64,000 nucleotides of DNA from Versatilivorator sp963663845 (lineage in GTDB: Bacteria > Acidobacteriota > Terriglobia > Versatilivoradales > Versatilivoraceae), in the NCBI GenBank assembly GCA_963663845.2, contig OY760650.2, positions 186,001 through 250,000 of the forward strand, written 5' to 3'. Shown piece by piece: positions 44,232 to 51,622 of the stretch. The notes below the pieces were generated by a model. That model was not told the DNA's origin. It ran no database searches and was given only the letters and a program-made list of their open reading frames with translations. Positions within the stretch are counted from its first letter, which is position 1. Each line of letters starts with the position of its first letter. The translations under genes were made by a program, and so were the position numbers.

Positions 44232-45650
44232 ATGGTTGATTTCCTCGGCGGCGTCAGACACATCCACCTGGTCGGCATCTGCGGCACGGCCATGGCCTCG
44301 CTGGCGGGCATGCTGCAGCAGAAGGGGTTCCGGGTCACCGGCTCGGACCGGAGTGTCTACCCTCCCATGTCCACCTTCCTGCAGGACCGGGGCATCGCCA
44401 TCCTCGAGGGATTTGCCGAATCCCATCTCAGCCCCCGCCCCGACCTGGTGGTGATCGGCAATGCGGTCTCCCGGGGCAATCCGGAAGTGGAGGCGACGCT
44501 GGACGGGAAAATTCCCTACCGCTCCCTGCCGGAAATATTGAAGGAAGTCTTCATCCGCGGGAAGACCTCGGTGGTGGTGGCGGGAACCCACGGAAAGACC
44601 ACCACGGCTGCCCTGCTCACCTGGTTGCTGGAGTCCGCCGGACTCCGGCCCTCCTTTCTGATCGGAGGCATTGCCCGCAACTTCGACACCAGCTTCCGGG
44701 TGGCCGACGGAGAGCATTTCGTGGTCGAAGGAGACGAATACGACACCGCCTTCTTCGACAAGGGACCCAAGTTCCTGCACTACCTGCCCGACCTGGTCAT
44801 CTTCAACAACTGCGAGTACGACCACGCCGACATCTATCCCGATTTTTCGGCGGTCCAGCAGAGTTTCCGCCGGCTGCTGAACATCATCCCCTCCAAGGGG
44901 GCCCTGATCGCCGGCTGGGACGACGCGGTGGTCCGCAAGCTGAGCGCCGATTCGCCCACCAACGTCATCTCCTTCGGGTTGGACCGGGGCGCCCAATGGG
45001 CCGCCTCCTCGATACGATTTCTGGAACAGTCCACCGGCTTCCAGGCGTTTCGAGACGGCAAGGATTGGGGCCGGTTCGAGATTCCCCTCGCCGGAAGCTT
45101 CAACGTCAGGAACGCGCTGGCTGCCCTGGCCTGCGCTCAGCGACTGGGCCTGTCCCGGGAGGCCATCGCTCGGGGACTGGGCTCCTTCGAGAGCGTGAAG
45201 CGACGCCTGGAGATCCGCGGCGAGGCCGCCGGAATCACCGTCTTCGACGATTTCGCCCACCACCCCACCGCCATTGCCGCCACCCTGGCCGCCGTCAGGA
45301 ACCAGTTTCCGCAAAACCGGCTTTGGGCCATTTTCGAACCCCGGTCGGCTACGGCCCGCCGGCGGGTGTTTCAGAGCGAATTTTCCCGTTGTTTCGCCGA
45401 TGCCGACCACGTAATATTGTGCTCGATCTTCGCTCCCGAGAAGCTGGCGCCCGACCTTCGGCTCGACCTGGACCGGTTGGTGCGAGACCTGAGGGAGCAG
45501 GGCCGGGATGCCCACTGCTTCCCCTCGGCCGGCGAGATCGTCCAACAGATCGCCCCCCGCCTTCAAACCGGCGACAAGGTGGTGATCATGTCCAACGGCG
45601 GCTTCGACGCTATTCACGCCAGGCTACTGGCCGAGATCGCCAGGAAATGA
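44232..45650 (+). CDS. mpl: UDP-MurNAc:tripeptide ligase Mpl
   Basis: A 472-residue Mur-ligase-family protein. It opens VRHIHLVGICGTAMASLAGM (Rossmann UDP-sugar domain). The ATP-binding loop is VVAGTHGKTTTAALLTWLLE, followed by VEGDEYDTAFFDKGPKFLHY and FDDFAHHPTAIAATL. Those blocks are characteristic of Mpl rather than MurC. The enzyme joins the recycled L-Ala-D-Glu-meso-DAP tripeptide to UDP-MurNAc. The ATG at 44232 gives a normal N-terminus. It is the direct partner of the upstream LD-carboxypeptidase gene. Confidence 0.93.
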   Translation: MVDFLGGVRHIHLVGICGTAMASLAGMLQQKGFRVTGSDRSVYPPMSTFLQDRGIAILEGFAESHLSPRPDLVVIGNAVSRGNPEVEATLDGKIPYRSLPEILKEVFIRGKTSVVVAGTHGKTTTAALLTWLLESAGLRPSFLIGGIARNFDTSFRVADGEHFVVEGDEYDTAFFDKGPKFLHYLPDLVIFNNCEYDHADIYPDFSAVQQSFRRLLNIIPSKGALIAGWDDAVVRKLSADSPTNVISFGLDRGAQWAASSIRFLEQSTGFQAFRDGKDWGRFEIPLAGSFNVRNALAALACAQRLGLSREAIARGLGSFESVKRRLEIRGEAAGITVFDDFAHHPTAIAATLAAVRNQFPQNRLWAIFEPRSATARRRVFQSEFSRCFADADHVILCSIFAPEKLAPDLRLDLDRLVRDLREQGRDAHCFPSAGEIVQQIAPRLQTGDKVVIMSNGGFDAIHARLLAEIARK

Positions 45651-45716
45651 GCTGCCGGGAGCCGGAAGCGCCACCACCCTGACCTTTCTCGCTCCCCGGA
45701 CGGCTACCCTCTCACT

Positions 45717-46157
45717 ATGAGTTCCCCGACGTCAACCGGACACGTTCACCTCTCCTACTCCCTTCTCTGCGACGACGTCCGCCTGGAAGCCGGAAACAAG
45801 CTCAGCATCATGGGCATCTTCCAGGACATCTACCTGCCTTCGCTGCCCTCCACGGTGCTCCGCTTCGCCCTGTTGAATCACTGGGTGGGCCAGGGCCGCC
45901 ATGAGACCCGGATTCAACTGCTCTCACCCGGCCGCGGCAAGACCCTCATGAAGACCAGCCCCTCCCTATTTTCCCTGGATCCGCGGAGCTTCGCCGACAA
46001 CGTCACCCTCTTCAACAACCTGGGCTTCTCGGAATACGGAACCCATATTCTGCAGGTCTACCTCGACGACTTCATGGTAAAGGAACTGCCGCTGAACGTT
46101 TTGAAGCCTCCGACCCCCAGCCAGAACCCCCAGCCCTCCAGCACCAGGGTGAATTGA
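45717..46157 (+). CDS. DUF6941-like protein
   Basis: A 146-residue soluble protein. SYSLLCDDVRLEAGNKLSIM matches the opening of DUF6941-type proteins (CDD.R...GNK.S.MGIF), and a beta-rich core follows, ending with LGFSEYGTHILQVYLDDFMV. Function unknown. The C-terminal tail is proline/serine-rich. It starts 66 bp after mpl. A copy of dispersed repeat R1 begins 36 bp after its stop codon. Confidence 0.72.
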   Translation: MSSPTSTGHVHLSYSLLCDDVRLEAGNKLSIMGIFQDIYLPSLPSTVLRFALLNHWVGQGRHETRIQLLSPGRGKTLMKTSPSLFSLDPRSFADNVTLFNNLGFSEYGTHILQVYLDDFMVKELPLNVLKPPTPSQNPQPSSTRVN

Positions 46158-46193
46158 ACGCCGAATCCGGTTGGTTCAGGTTCACCCTTGCCT

Positions 46194-46251
46194 GCCTGAA
46201 ACAAAAGAAAAAAAGAGTCATCCACGAAGACACACGAAGGACGACGAAGGG
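46194..46251. repeat. Dispersed repeat R1, copy c
   Basis: A 58-bp copy starting GCCTGAAACAAAAGAAAAAA and ending GGACGACGAAGGG. It is nearly identical to 11747-11803 in the same strand sense. It marks the left edge of accessory islet 2. Confidence 0.8.
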
Positions 46252-46348
46252 CCACCAAGCGGGACGGCTCTGCCGTTTCGGCAGGGCTGTGGCCCGGCAA
46301 CCCGGCCCATGCCCCCCTCGAGGAGCAAGAATGATGGGAGCAGGCACC

Positions 46349-46379
46349 CCCCCGGGAGCGCGGGCGTCCCGCCCGCCCC
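46349..46379. repeat. GC-palindromic repeat R4, copy a
   Basis: CCCGGGAGCGCGGGCGTCCC then GCCCGCCC. Its reverse complement recurs at 50197-50227, and a partial same-sense copy is at 50033-50054. The two fuller copies face each other across islet 2. Confidence 0.6.
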
Positions 46380-46498
46380 ATTCCGGGCGCAGCCCGGCCC
46401 CACTCCCCCGTCCCGATCAACCCGAAACGGCGCTTCATGTCTCCTTCCGCCCGGCAGTGCGGGGGCGGTGCTTGCCGAATTTTGCAACAGGCTCAAGA

Positions 46499-46553
46499 TG
46501 TGATTTTCTTGTGATAATCCTGTGAAAAAGCTGTGATTATTTTGTTGACAAGT
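46499..46553. repeat. Helically phased 11-bp TGTGA repeat array
   Basis: Five consecutive 11-bp units beginning at 46499, 46510, 46521, 46532 and 46543. The first four start exactly TGTGA followed by A/T-rich bases; the fifth (TGTTGACAAGT) is degenerate and contains TTGACA. The 11-bp period puts each unit on nearly the same face of the helix, as in phased operators or intrinsically bent DNA. Confidence 0.75.
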
Positions 46554-46723
46554 CAATGTAGCTAATGGTAACACTGTCCTCTCAGCGGAAATCATTAGCG
46601 TCAACAAGACGGCCACGAGTGGACTCTCTGACCCGAAGAGCAAGTGCTTGTTTCCAACGGGGTCGAGACCATGCGCGAAGTGGAACCGCCGAGGGTTGTC
46701 CCCTCCGGCCAGACCGTTGCCGG

Positions 46724-46850
46724 GGTGAAATCAGGGAACGTTGTTGATTTACTGGAATAACGATGATGGGCCGCTCCTGAATTGTTTTGATTCCATTACG
46801 TCACCTACACACGCTTTACAAGTAATTCCAGTAGTTCAACAACGTCCCCA
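46724..46850. repeat. IR-bearing repeated element, copy A
   Basis: It begins GGTGAAATCAG, then has a left arm ACGTTGTTGATTTACTGGAA (46738-46757) and a right arm TTCCAGTAGTTCAACAACGT (46826-46845), inverted repeats matching at 18 of 20 positions. The first ~70 bp align with copy B at 49691 in direct orientation. A plausible non-autonomous mobile element (MITE-like) or recombination site bordering the defence-like cassette. Confidence 0.75.
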
Positions 46851-46942
46851 GCGCTGCACCGACGGCGTTTCCACACCGGCCGCGGCTGCGAAAATGCCCG
46901 TTGGAAATCGCTGGATTCCAGACATCGCGGAGGAACTGGACG

Positions 46943-48022
46943 ATGAACCGCAACTACGCCGACGGGACCGTCAAGGTCGTCACCCTCACCAAGGCCGACG
47001 AACTGCTCCAGGCGCTGGCGCCGACGGGTGAGTATTTCAGGAACGATCCGCCGTACTCTTGGGTCTACCGTGGGCTCCTCCGTAGTGACTATCCCCTCGT
47101 TCCATCCGCATTGAGGAAGGGTGCGTTGGACCGCATAAACGTCATCACCCCCGACCACGCACGCGGCCAAGTCAACGGCGAATGCAAGGTGCTGCGGACA
47201 TTCTTCAAGTTGGCTGATCTTCGAGGATTGCCCCTTCCTGAGGATTCCCAACGCATGCGAACTCTCTTGGACTCCCTGCCGTGCAGTCCTGCAGCCAGTC
47301 CCTCGCTGCGTGTGTGGCCCCCCACGGAGTTGTTGTCCCTTTGCGGATTGGCACAACACTATGGTCTTCCGACAAGACTATTGGACTGGACATATGATCC
47401 GCTGGTTGCAGCATACTTCGCGGCTAGTGCCGTTATGAATCGGGTTCAAGAAGTTGTGCCAATTCTTAAGGATGCAATCAAACAGTACTGCTCCTCGGAC
47501 GGGATTGCTGTCAACCAAAACGCGGTTGCGTGGAGCATACACGGATCCGCTGAGAAAATGATGGCCGTGTGGGCTTTCCACAAGCGCTTTGACGAGTCAA
47601 TTCGGGTACGCGAAGCGTATTCCCTCAAATCCGTCGGACCAGTTCCCTATAAAATAGTGACTATACCGTACGCGTCCAATCCGAATGTGCAGGCGCAGCA
47701 GGGCCTTTTTTCTGTTGTCCGACACCCCATGGGAGCGGAGTCCATTGACCGGCGCCCGCTGGATGAGATCGTTGCAGAATACACGGCTCGACTTCTACCT
47801 AGTGCTCCCGGCGCTCGTTGGGAAGGAGGTCCCATTTTCCTTCGCTTTGAACTACCGTGGACGCAGTTCGAACCACTGTTGGTGCTATTGGCCAAGGCGG
47901 GAATCAATGGCTCGACTGTGTTCCCGGGATACAAAGGAGCGGTCGACGCGGTGAAAGAGAAACTGTGGTGGTGGGACAACTGGAAGGGACCGACGCGTCC
48001 AATCGATGCTCCCCGAACGTGA
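46943..48022 (+). CDS. FRG-domain protein
   Basis: A 359-residue protein with an FRG domain. WVYRGLLRSDYPLVPSALRK (about residues 40-59) and LAQHYGLPTRLLDWTYDP (about 135-153), followed by VAAYFAAS, are the two signature blocks; the domain's activity is not established. FRG proteins are frequent in mobile and defence-associated loci. The ATG at 46943 has GGAGGAAC upstream. Codon use is visibly AT-richer than flanking genes, suggesting transfer. It lies just inside repeat element A, and a 319-bp gap separates it from the next gene pair, so it may be separately expressed. Confidence 0.85.
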   Translation: MNRNYADGTVKVVTLTKADELLQALAPTGEYFRNDPPYSWVYRGLLRSDYPLVPSALRKGALDRINVITPDHARGQVNGECKVLRTFFKLADLRGLPLPEDSQRMRTLLDSLPCSPAASPSLRVWPPTELLSLCGLAQHYGLPTRLLDWTYDPLVAAYFAASAVMNRVQEVVPILKDAIKQYCSSDGIAVNQNAVAWSIHGSAEKMMAVWAFHKRFDESIRVREAYSLKSVGPVPYKIVTIPYASNPNVQAQQGLFSVVRHPMGAESIDRRPLDEIVAEYTARLLPSAPGARWEGGPIFLRFELPWTQFEPLLVLLAKAGINGSTVFPGYKGAVDAVKEKLWWWDNWKGPTRPIDAPRT

Positions 48023-48341
48023 ATTCCGGAAATCGTAGCAGATAGGGATTAGCAGATGTCCGGAATCCAACCGACTCGGACTCCTGTACCGTCCCCTAAT
48101 TCTTGTGCAGATAAAACGCACCATATTCAAGCTGCCGGTTGCAAGGCAAGCCGGATTGTCGAAGTCTTTGCGTGCGGTCGCTTGAGGGCAATACAATCTC
48201 GACCCTCTCATACACTCGGGCGCCTCCGGTTTTCGATCGAAGATCCGTAGAGTCTGATTCGATGGTTTGACCTCCTTGACCTCCTTGTCGATATGGGCTC
48301 GTCTGGGTTTCTTCGTTCTTGCCCTGGTAAAAAGGTAACTC
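48023..48341. other. Gap between the FRG gene and the Rex-like pair
   Basis: I see no credible gene in these 319 bp. Near the right end are two adjacent TTGACCTCC units (48267 and 48276), which could belong to a promoter or operator of the downstream pair, but no well-spaced -10 is evident. AAAGGTAACTC precedes the next ATG. Confidence 0.5.
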
Positions 48342-49226
48342 ATGAACCCTGAGGATTTTAACGTCTTCATCTACGATTTGGAGTCAGACGCCAGCAATGG
48401 CGATCTCCCGAATATTCGGAGAGTGAATCGAAGGGTAATCAGTCTGGGCCTAGAGGAGCGGACAATCTCTTCGCCGGCGGGAGACTACGACTACCGCTTG
48501 GAACACTATGCGGAGCACGAGGGTTGCTGTTTGATGAATTTCGTAATACTGAGATTTTCGGGTCCAAGCCGAGCCACGAGAAATCAAGAACTCCACGCTT
48601 TCGACCTTGGAACAGAAGGACGGTTTGCGTATCAGACCGCCGCACTGTGCGACCCAGAGAAGAAAATGGCCTTCATTCAGTCGAGTCGAATAGGCGTAGG
48701 TCCTGGGGCAATAGCGAAATATTTGAATAGATTTGCGGTCGAAAATCTCTCTCCCATTGTATGGTTCACGCCCAGATTGGATCCCGAAGCAAGAAGGCGA
48801 GCGAGGGAACAGAAAGAAATTCGGATGGTAAGGATCCGGGCAGGCACCCGAGTAGGCCGTTACCCCTTCAGTGAGGCTGATCAAACAAGCGGCTTAGGAT
48901 ATATCACGTCTCTAGCCAGAGAACACGATGCAGGCTTCATGGATCTCACCCTGTCGTTCGGGCCTGGAAAAGGCTCCATGTCGACACGGATCAAGGAGTT
49001 TGTCAGCGATATGTTGCGTGCCAAGGCGGAAGGAGAGGATGTCAGAAGACTTGAGGTTAAGGGACGAGTTCACGAGGATGAGCAACTGGAAAAAATCAAC
49101 CTCCTCGGCCATCAGGAAAAAGACTCACGACAGTTGCGTGTCAGTTCTCGACAACGCAGCATGATCCATGAAGACCGATGGAGAGCCCTAAGAGATATCA
49201 GAAGGGAGTTCTACTCGCGTCGATGA
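48342..49226 (+). CDS. Putative RexA-like cytosolic sensor protein (first gene of pair)
   Basis: A 294-residue soluble protein with no signal or membrane segment, not confidently assigned to a family. Order of elements recalls lambda RexA (279 aa): an N-terminal beta-rich half, MAFIQSSRIGVGPGAIAKYL near residue 110, a strand-rich centre (FMDLTLSFGPGKG), then an amphipathic helix (STRIKEFVSDMLRAK), a strand pair LEVKGRV..INLLGHQEK and a basic helical tail. This resemblance is by eye, not by alignment. The ATG has AAAGG seven bases upstream. Its stop overlaps the next start as ATGA. KwaB-like (DUF4868) is an alternative. Confidence 0.6.
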   Translation: MNPEDFNVFIYDLESDASNGDLPNIRRVNRRVISLGLEERTISSPAGDYDYRLEHYAEHEGCCLMNFVILRFSGPSRATRNQELHAFDLGTEGRFAYQTAALCDPEKKMAFIQSSRIGVGPGAIAKYLNRFAVENLSPIVWFTPRLDPEARRRAREQKEIRMVRIRAGTRVGRYPFSEADQTSGLGYITSLAREHDAGFMDLTLSFGPGKGSMSTRIKEFVSDMLRAKAEGEDVRRLEVKGRVHEDEQLEKINLLGHQEKDSRQLRVSSRQRSMIHEDRWRALRDIRREFYSRR

Positions 49227-49684
49227 CCTCACGGCACCTTGAGATTTACGGTCCCTCCGAGCTGTCTCTCAGCCTTGCCGGGGTCGGGGTCTGCATTCCG
49301 GACCTCCCCCAAGTACCTGAAACTTTAGCCCTTGGAACCCTGACATTCGGTGTCGTGGTGGCCGGATTCACCGCCACACAACGAAACATGCTGATTGGGA
49401 TGAGAGCCCTGAAGGTGTTGACCGATGCAGCCAGAGCTAACTACGACCGCGACATTCTGCTCTATTTGAGGCAGTGTGTGTGGGCAAGCATGGTCCTCGT
49501 CGTCGTCTCAGCCACAAGGTTCTTCCTCACTCCCTGTCCTCCTCACTCCGTTCCCATGCAGGTCTGGACATTCTTCTGGGTCGGATTGTTCGTTTTCGTG
49601 ATCACGACGATGATCAGGAACGAGTACATGATGTACCTTATCGTCAGTCGAACCATAAGAGAGTCTCGCCCTCGTAAGTCCTGA
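49223..49684 (+). CDS. Putative membrane effector, RexB/KwaA-like (second gene of pair)
   Basis: A 153-residue membrane protein. Predicted helices: about residues 34-52 (ending FGVVVAGFTATQ), 84-103 (CVWASMVLVVVSATRFFL) and 113-131 (VWTFFWVGLFVFVITTM). A weakly hydrophobic stretch near residue 13-25 could be a fourth. Size and helix count resemble lambda RexB (144 aa, four TM) and Kiwa KwaA. I chose the ATG at 49223 because it forms an ATGA overlap with the upstream stop codon; an in-frame ATG at 49178 would overlap more. It ends 6 bp before repeat element B. Confidence 0.62.
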   Translation: MTSRHLEIYGPSELSLSLAGVGVCIPDLPQVPETLALGTLTFGVVVAGFTATQRNMLIGMRALKVLTDAARANYDRDILLYLRQCVWASMVLVVVSATRFFLTPCPPHSVPMQVWTFFWVGLFVFVITTMIRNEYMMYLIVSRTIRESRPRKS

Positions 49685-49690
49685 CACCAT

Positions 49691-49900
49691 GGGTGAAATC
49701 AGTGGACCTTGTTGAATTACTGGAATAACCTGGATCGGCGTTTCCTGAAATCCGGTTATTCCAAAGCGTCTCCGACTCCCCCAAAATCAAAAAAATCCCC
49801 TCCCCCTTTCAGCGTTGTGCTGAAGGCCTGCAAAAGACCCGAAAAAAAGCAATTCAGCAGCATCCCGCCGAAGTTTTTCCAGTAATTCAACAACGCCCCC
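49691..49900. repeat. IR-bearing repeated element, copy B
   Basis: It begins GGTGAAATCAG, with left arm CTTGTTGAATTACTGGAA (49707-49724) and right arm TTCCAGTAATTCAACAACG (49877-49895). The first ~70 bp align with copy A (46724) in direct orientation; the interior is longer (about 150 bp) and unrelated. It starts 7 bp after the membrane-effector gene, so copies A and B closely bracket the three-gene cassette. Confidence 0.75.
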
Positions 49901-50032
49901 GACTCGCCTCCACGCGATCATCGCCCGAGTCAGCCTCTCGAGCCTCTCGTGCAACAACCTCTCGTCCTGATTATCCTGTGCATCCTGTGCATCGATGTTG
50001 AATGAATCGTCCTTCGCGATGGAACTGCCCCG

Positions 50033-50054
50033 TCGCAGGCGTCCCGCCCGCATC
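50033..50054. repeat. GC-palindromic repeat R4, partial copy c
   Basis: TCGCAGGCGTCCCGCCCGCA is a shortened same-sense match to the R4 copy at 46349. Confidence 0.4.
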
Positions 50055-50196
50055 CGCCCCCTTGCCTGCCGCTCAGTTTTCCTGCGATGCGACAGTCGGC
50101 CACCCTGCGGCGGAAACTCCATCGGGCCGGGCAGAGTCCTGCCGCCGTTGCCGCTCGAGCCGGGCCGAGGAGATGGGTGAGGCTGTGCCAGTGTTG

Positions 50197-50227
50197 TGCG
50201 GGCGGGACGCCCGCGCTCCCGGGTGGG
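50197..50227. repeat. GC-palindromic repeat R4, copy b (inverted)
   Basis: TGCGGGCGGGACGCCCGCGC then TCCCGGG. This is the reverse complement of the R4 copy at 46349, facing it across islet 2. Confidence 0.6.
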
Positions 50228-50268
50228 GCTTCATCCCATGACATCGTCGCAGCAAAGCAGGTCCATGG

Positions 50269-50346
50269 GTATTCGTGTCCATTCGTGTTCATTCGTGGTT
50301 CGTCTTTGTTGACGGCCGGCTGTTTTTCCTTTGAATGATTGACCCG
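50269..50346. repeat. Dispersed repeat R2, copy b
   Basis: A ~78-bp copy: stuttered TATTCGTGTCCATTCGTGTT, then TGGTTCGTCTT and ending near TTCCTTTGAATGATTGACCC. Same orientation as the copy in the purF-purM gap. Confidence 0.7.
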
Positions 50347-50365
50347 TCAGGTTCAAGCACCATGT

Positions 50366-50393
50366 TTGAAATGGCGGCCGCTTCCGATATACT
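50366..50393 (+). promoter_or_regulatory. Candidate sigma70 promoter for sucC
   Basis: TTGAAA (50366-50371) and TATACT (50388-50393) with a 16-bp spacer, about 60 bp upstream of the sucC ATG. It lies immediately after the R2 repeat. Confidence 0.5.
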
Positions 50394-50453
50394 TGGGCGC
50401 TTTCGAGGGCGGCTCGGCAATCCCGTTCGACACCGGTCCCCGGACATTCCACC

Positions 50454-51617
50454 ATGAAGATTCACGAGTTCCAGGCCAAGGAGATCCTCAGGGCCCACGG
50501 AGTTCCCGTGCCCCGGGGCGAGGTGGCCGACACCGGGGAGAGAGCCCGGGAAATCGCCGGCGAGCTGGGCGGACTGGTGGTGGTCAAGGCTCAGATTCAC
50601 GCCGGTGGACGCGGGAAGGGAGGAGGGGTGCGGCTGGCCCGTTCTCCGGAAGACGCTCGGGAGGTGGCCGATTCGATCCTGGGGATGAAGCTGGTCACCC
50701 ACCAGACCGGACCCGAGGGGCAGACCGTAAAGCGGGTCCTGGTCGAGGAGGGCCTCGAGATCCAACGGGAGTATTACCTCGGGATCGCCGTCGACCGGGA
50801 TGCCGGCCGGGTGGTCTTCATGGCCAGCCGGGAAGGCGGCGTCGATATTGAAAAGGTGGCGGCCGAAACCCCGGAGTTGATCCTCAAGGAAGCGCTGGAG
50901 CCGGGTCTGGGACTGACCCCCTTCCAGGCCCGGAAGCTGGCTTTCGGCCTGGACCTGCCCGCCAGGCCGGCTGCCGCCGCAGTCCGCTTCATGCTCTCTC
51001 TCTACCGGGCATTCGAAGCCACCGACGCCTCCCTGGCCGAGATCAATCCCCTGCTCCTGACCGAAGACGGGGGTCTCTATGCCCTGGATGCCAAGATCAA
51101 CTTCGACGACAACGCGCTCTACCGGCACCCCGGCATCCGGGAGCTCCGCGATACCGACGAAGAAGACCCCCTGGAGGTCGAAGCCGGCAAGCACGGACTG
51201 AACTACATCAAGCTGGACGGCAACGTGGGCTGCATGGTCAACGGGGCCGGACTGGCCATGGCCACCATGGACATCATCAAGTTGGCCGGGGGCTCTCCCG
51301 CCAACTTCCTGGACGTCGGCGGCGGAGCGACCGCCGAACAGGTTCGGAACGCCTTCGGCATCATTCTCTCCGATGCCAACGTCAAGGCCGTGCTGATCAA
51401 TATCTTCGGCGGCATCATGCGGTGCGACATCGTGGCCCGGGGCGTGGTGGACGCCGCCAGGTCCATGCAGTTGGAAGTGCCCATCGTGGTCCGGCTGGAA
51501 GGCACCAACCTGGAACAGGGCCGGGAGATCCTGGAGGCATCCGGACTCAGCCTGACGGTGGCCTCGGGAATGCAGGATGCGGCCGAGAAGGTGGTTGGGG
51601 CGGCATCGGGCCGGTGA
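50454..51617 (+). CDS. sucC: Succinyl-CoA synthetase beta subunit
   Basis: A 387-residue ATP-grasp subunit. MKIHEFQAKEILRAHGVPVP opens it, followed by VVKAQIHAGGRGKGGGV, LAEINPLLL, and the C-terminal CoA-ligase part GNVGCMVNGAGLAMATMDII, GGSPANFLDVGGGAT and INIFGGIMRCD. It binds the nucleotide and succinate; with SucD it makes ATP or GTP in the TCA cycle. Full length. It is separated from sucD by 272 bp carrying an R3 repeat element, unusual for this normally adjacent pair. Confidence 0.97.
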   Translation: MKIHEFQAKEILRAHGVPVPRGEVADTGERAREIAGELGGLVVVKAQIHAGGRGKGGGVRLARSPEDAREVADSILGMKLVTHQTGPEGQTVKRVLVEEGLEIQREYYLGIAVDRDAGRVVFMASREGGVDIEKVAAETPELILKEALEPGLGLTPFQARKLAFGLDLPARPAAAAVRFMLSLYRAFEATDASLAEINPLLLTEDGGLYALDAKINFDDNALYRHPGIRELRDTDEEDPLEVEAGKHGLNYIKLDGNVGCMVNGAGLAMATMDIIKLAGGSPANFLDVGGGATAEQVRNAFGIILSDANVKAVLINIFGGIMRCDIVARGVVDAARSMQLEVPIVVRLEGTNLEQGREILEASGLSLTVASGMQDAAEKVVGAASGR

Positions 51618-51622
51618 ACCCG

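Larger units (their letters stand above)
46158..46942. other. Repeat-rich left border of accessory islet 2
   Basis: The 785 bp without a gene hold R1 copy c (46194-46251), an imperfect hairpin near 46265-46287 (CTGCCG/CGGCAG), a GC-palindrome repeat R4 (46349-46379), a phased 11-bp repeat array (46499-46553) and IR-bearing element A (46724-46850). The array runs into a TTGACA hexamer (46545-46550), with TAACAC 18 bp further on as a weak -10. The FRG gene follows. Confidence 0.7.
49685..50453. other. Repeat-rich right border of accessory islet 2
   Basis: The 769 bp hold IR element B (49691-49900), a short stutter ATCCTGTGCATCCTGTGCAT near 49976, R4 copies c (50033-50054) and b (50197-50227), R2 copy b (50269-50346) and the candidate sucC promoter (50366-50393). 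No credible gene. Confidence 0.7.

Noticed and set aside
46499..46553. Regularly spaced TGTGA units as a CRISPR array
   Set aside because: The units are 11 bp with no room for spacers and no cas genes nearby; phased operator or bent DNA is a better reading.
48450..48884. Minus-strand frame inside the Rex-like first gene
   Set aside because: The plus-strand frame has a good ribosome binding site, full length and coupling to the next gene.
46158..50453. Islet 2 as a prophage or IS element
   Set aside because: No integrase, transposase, capsid, portal or lysis gene was found; only repeats and three cargo genes.
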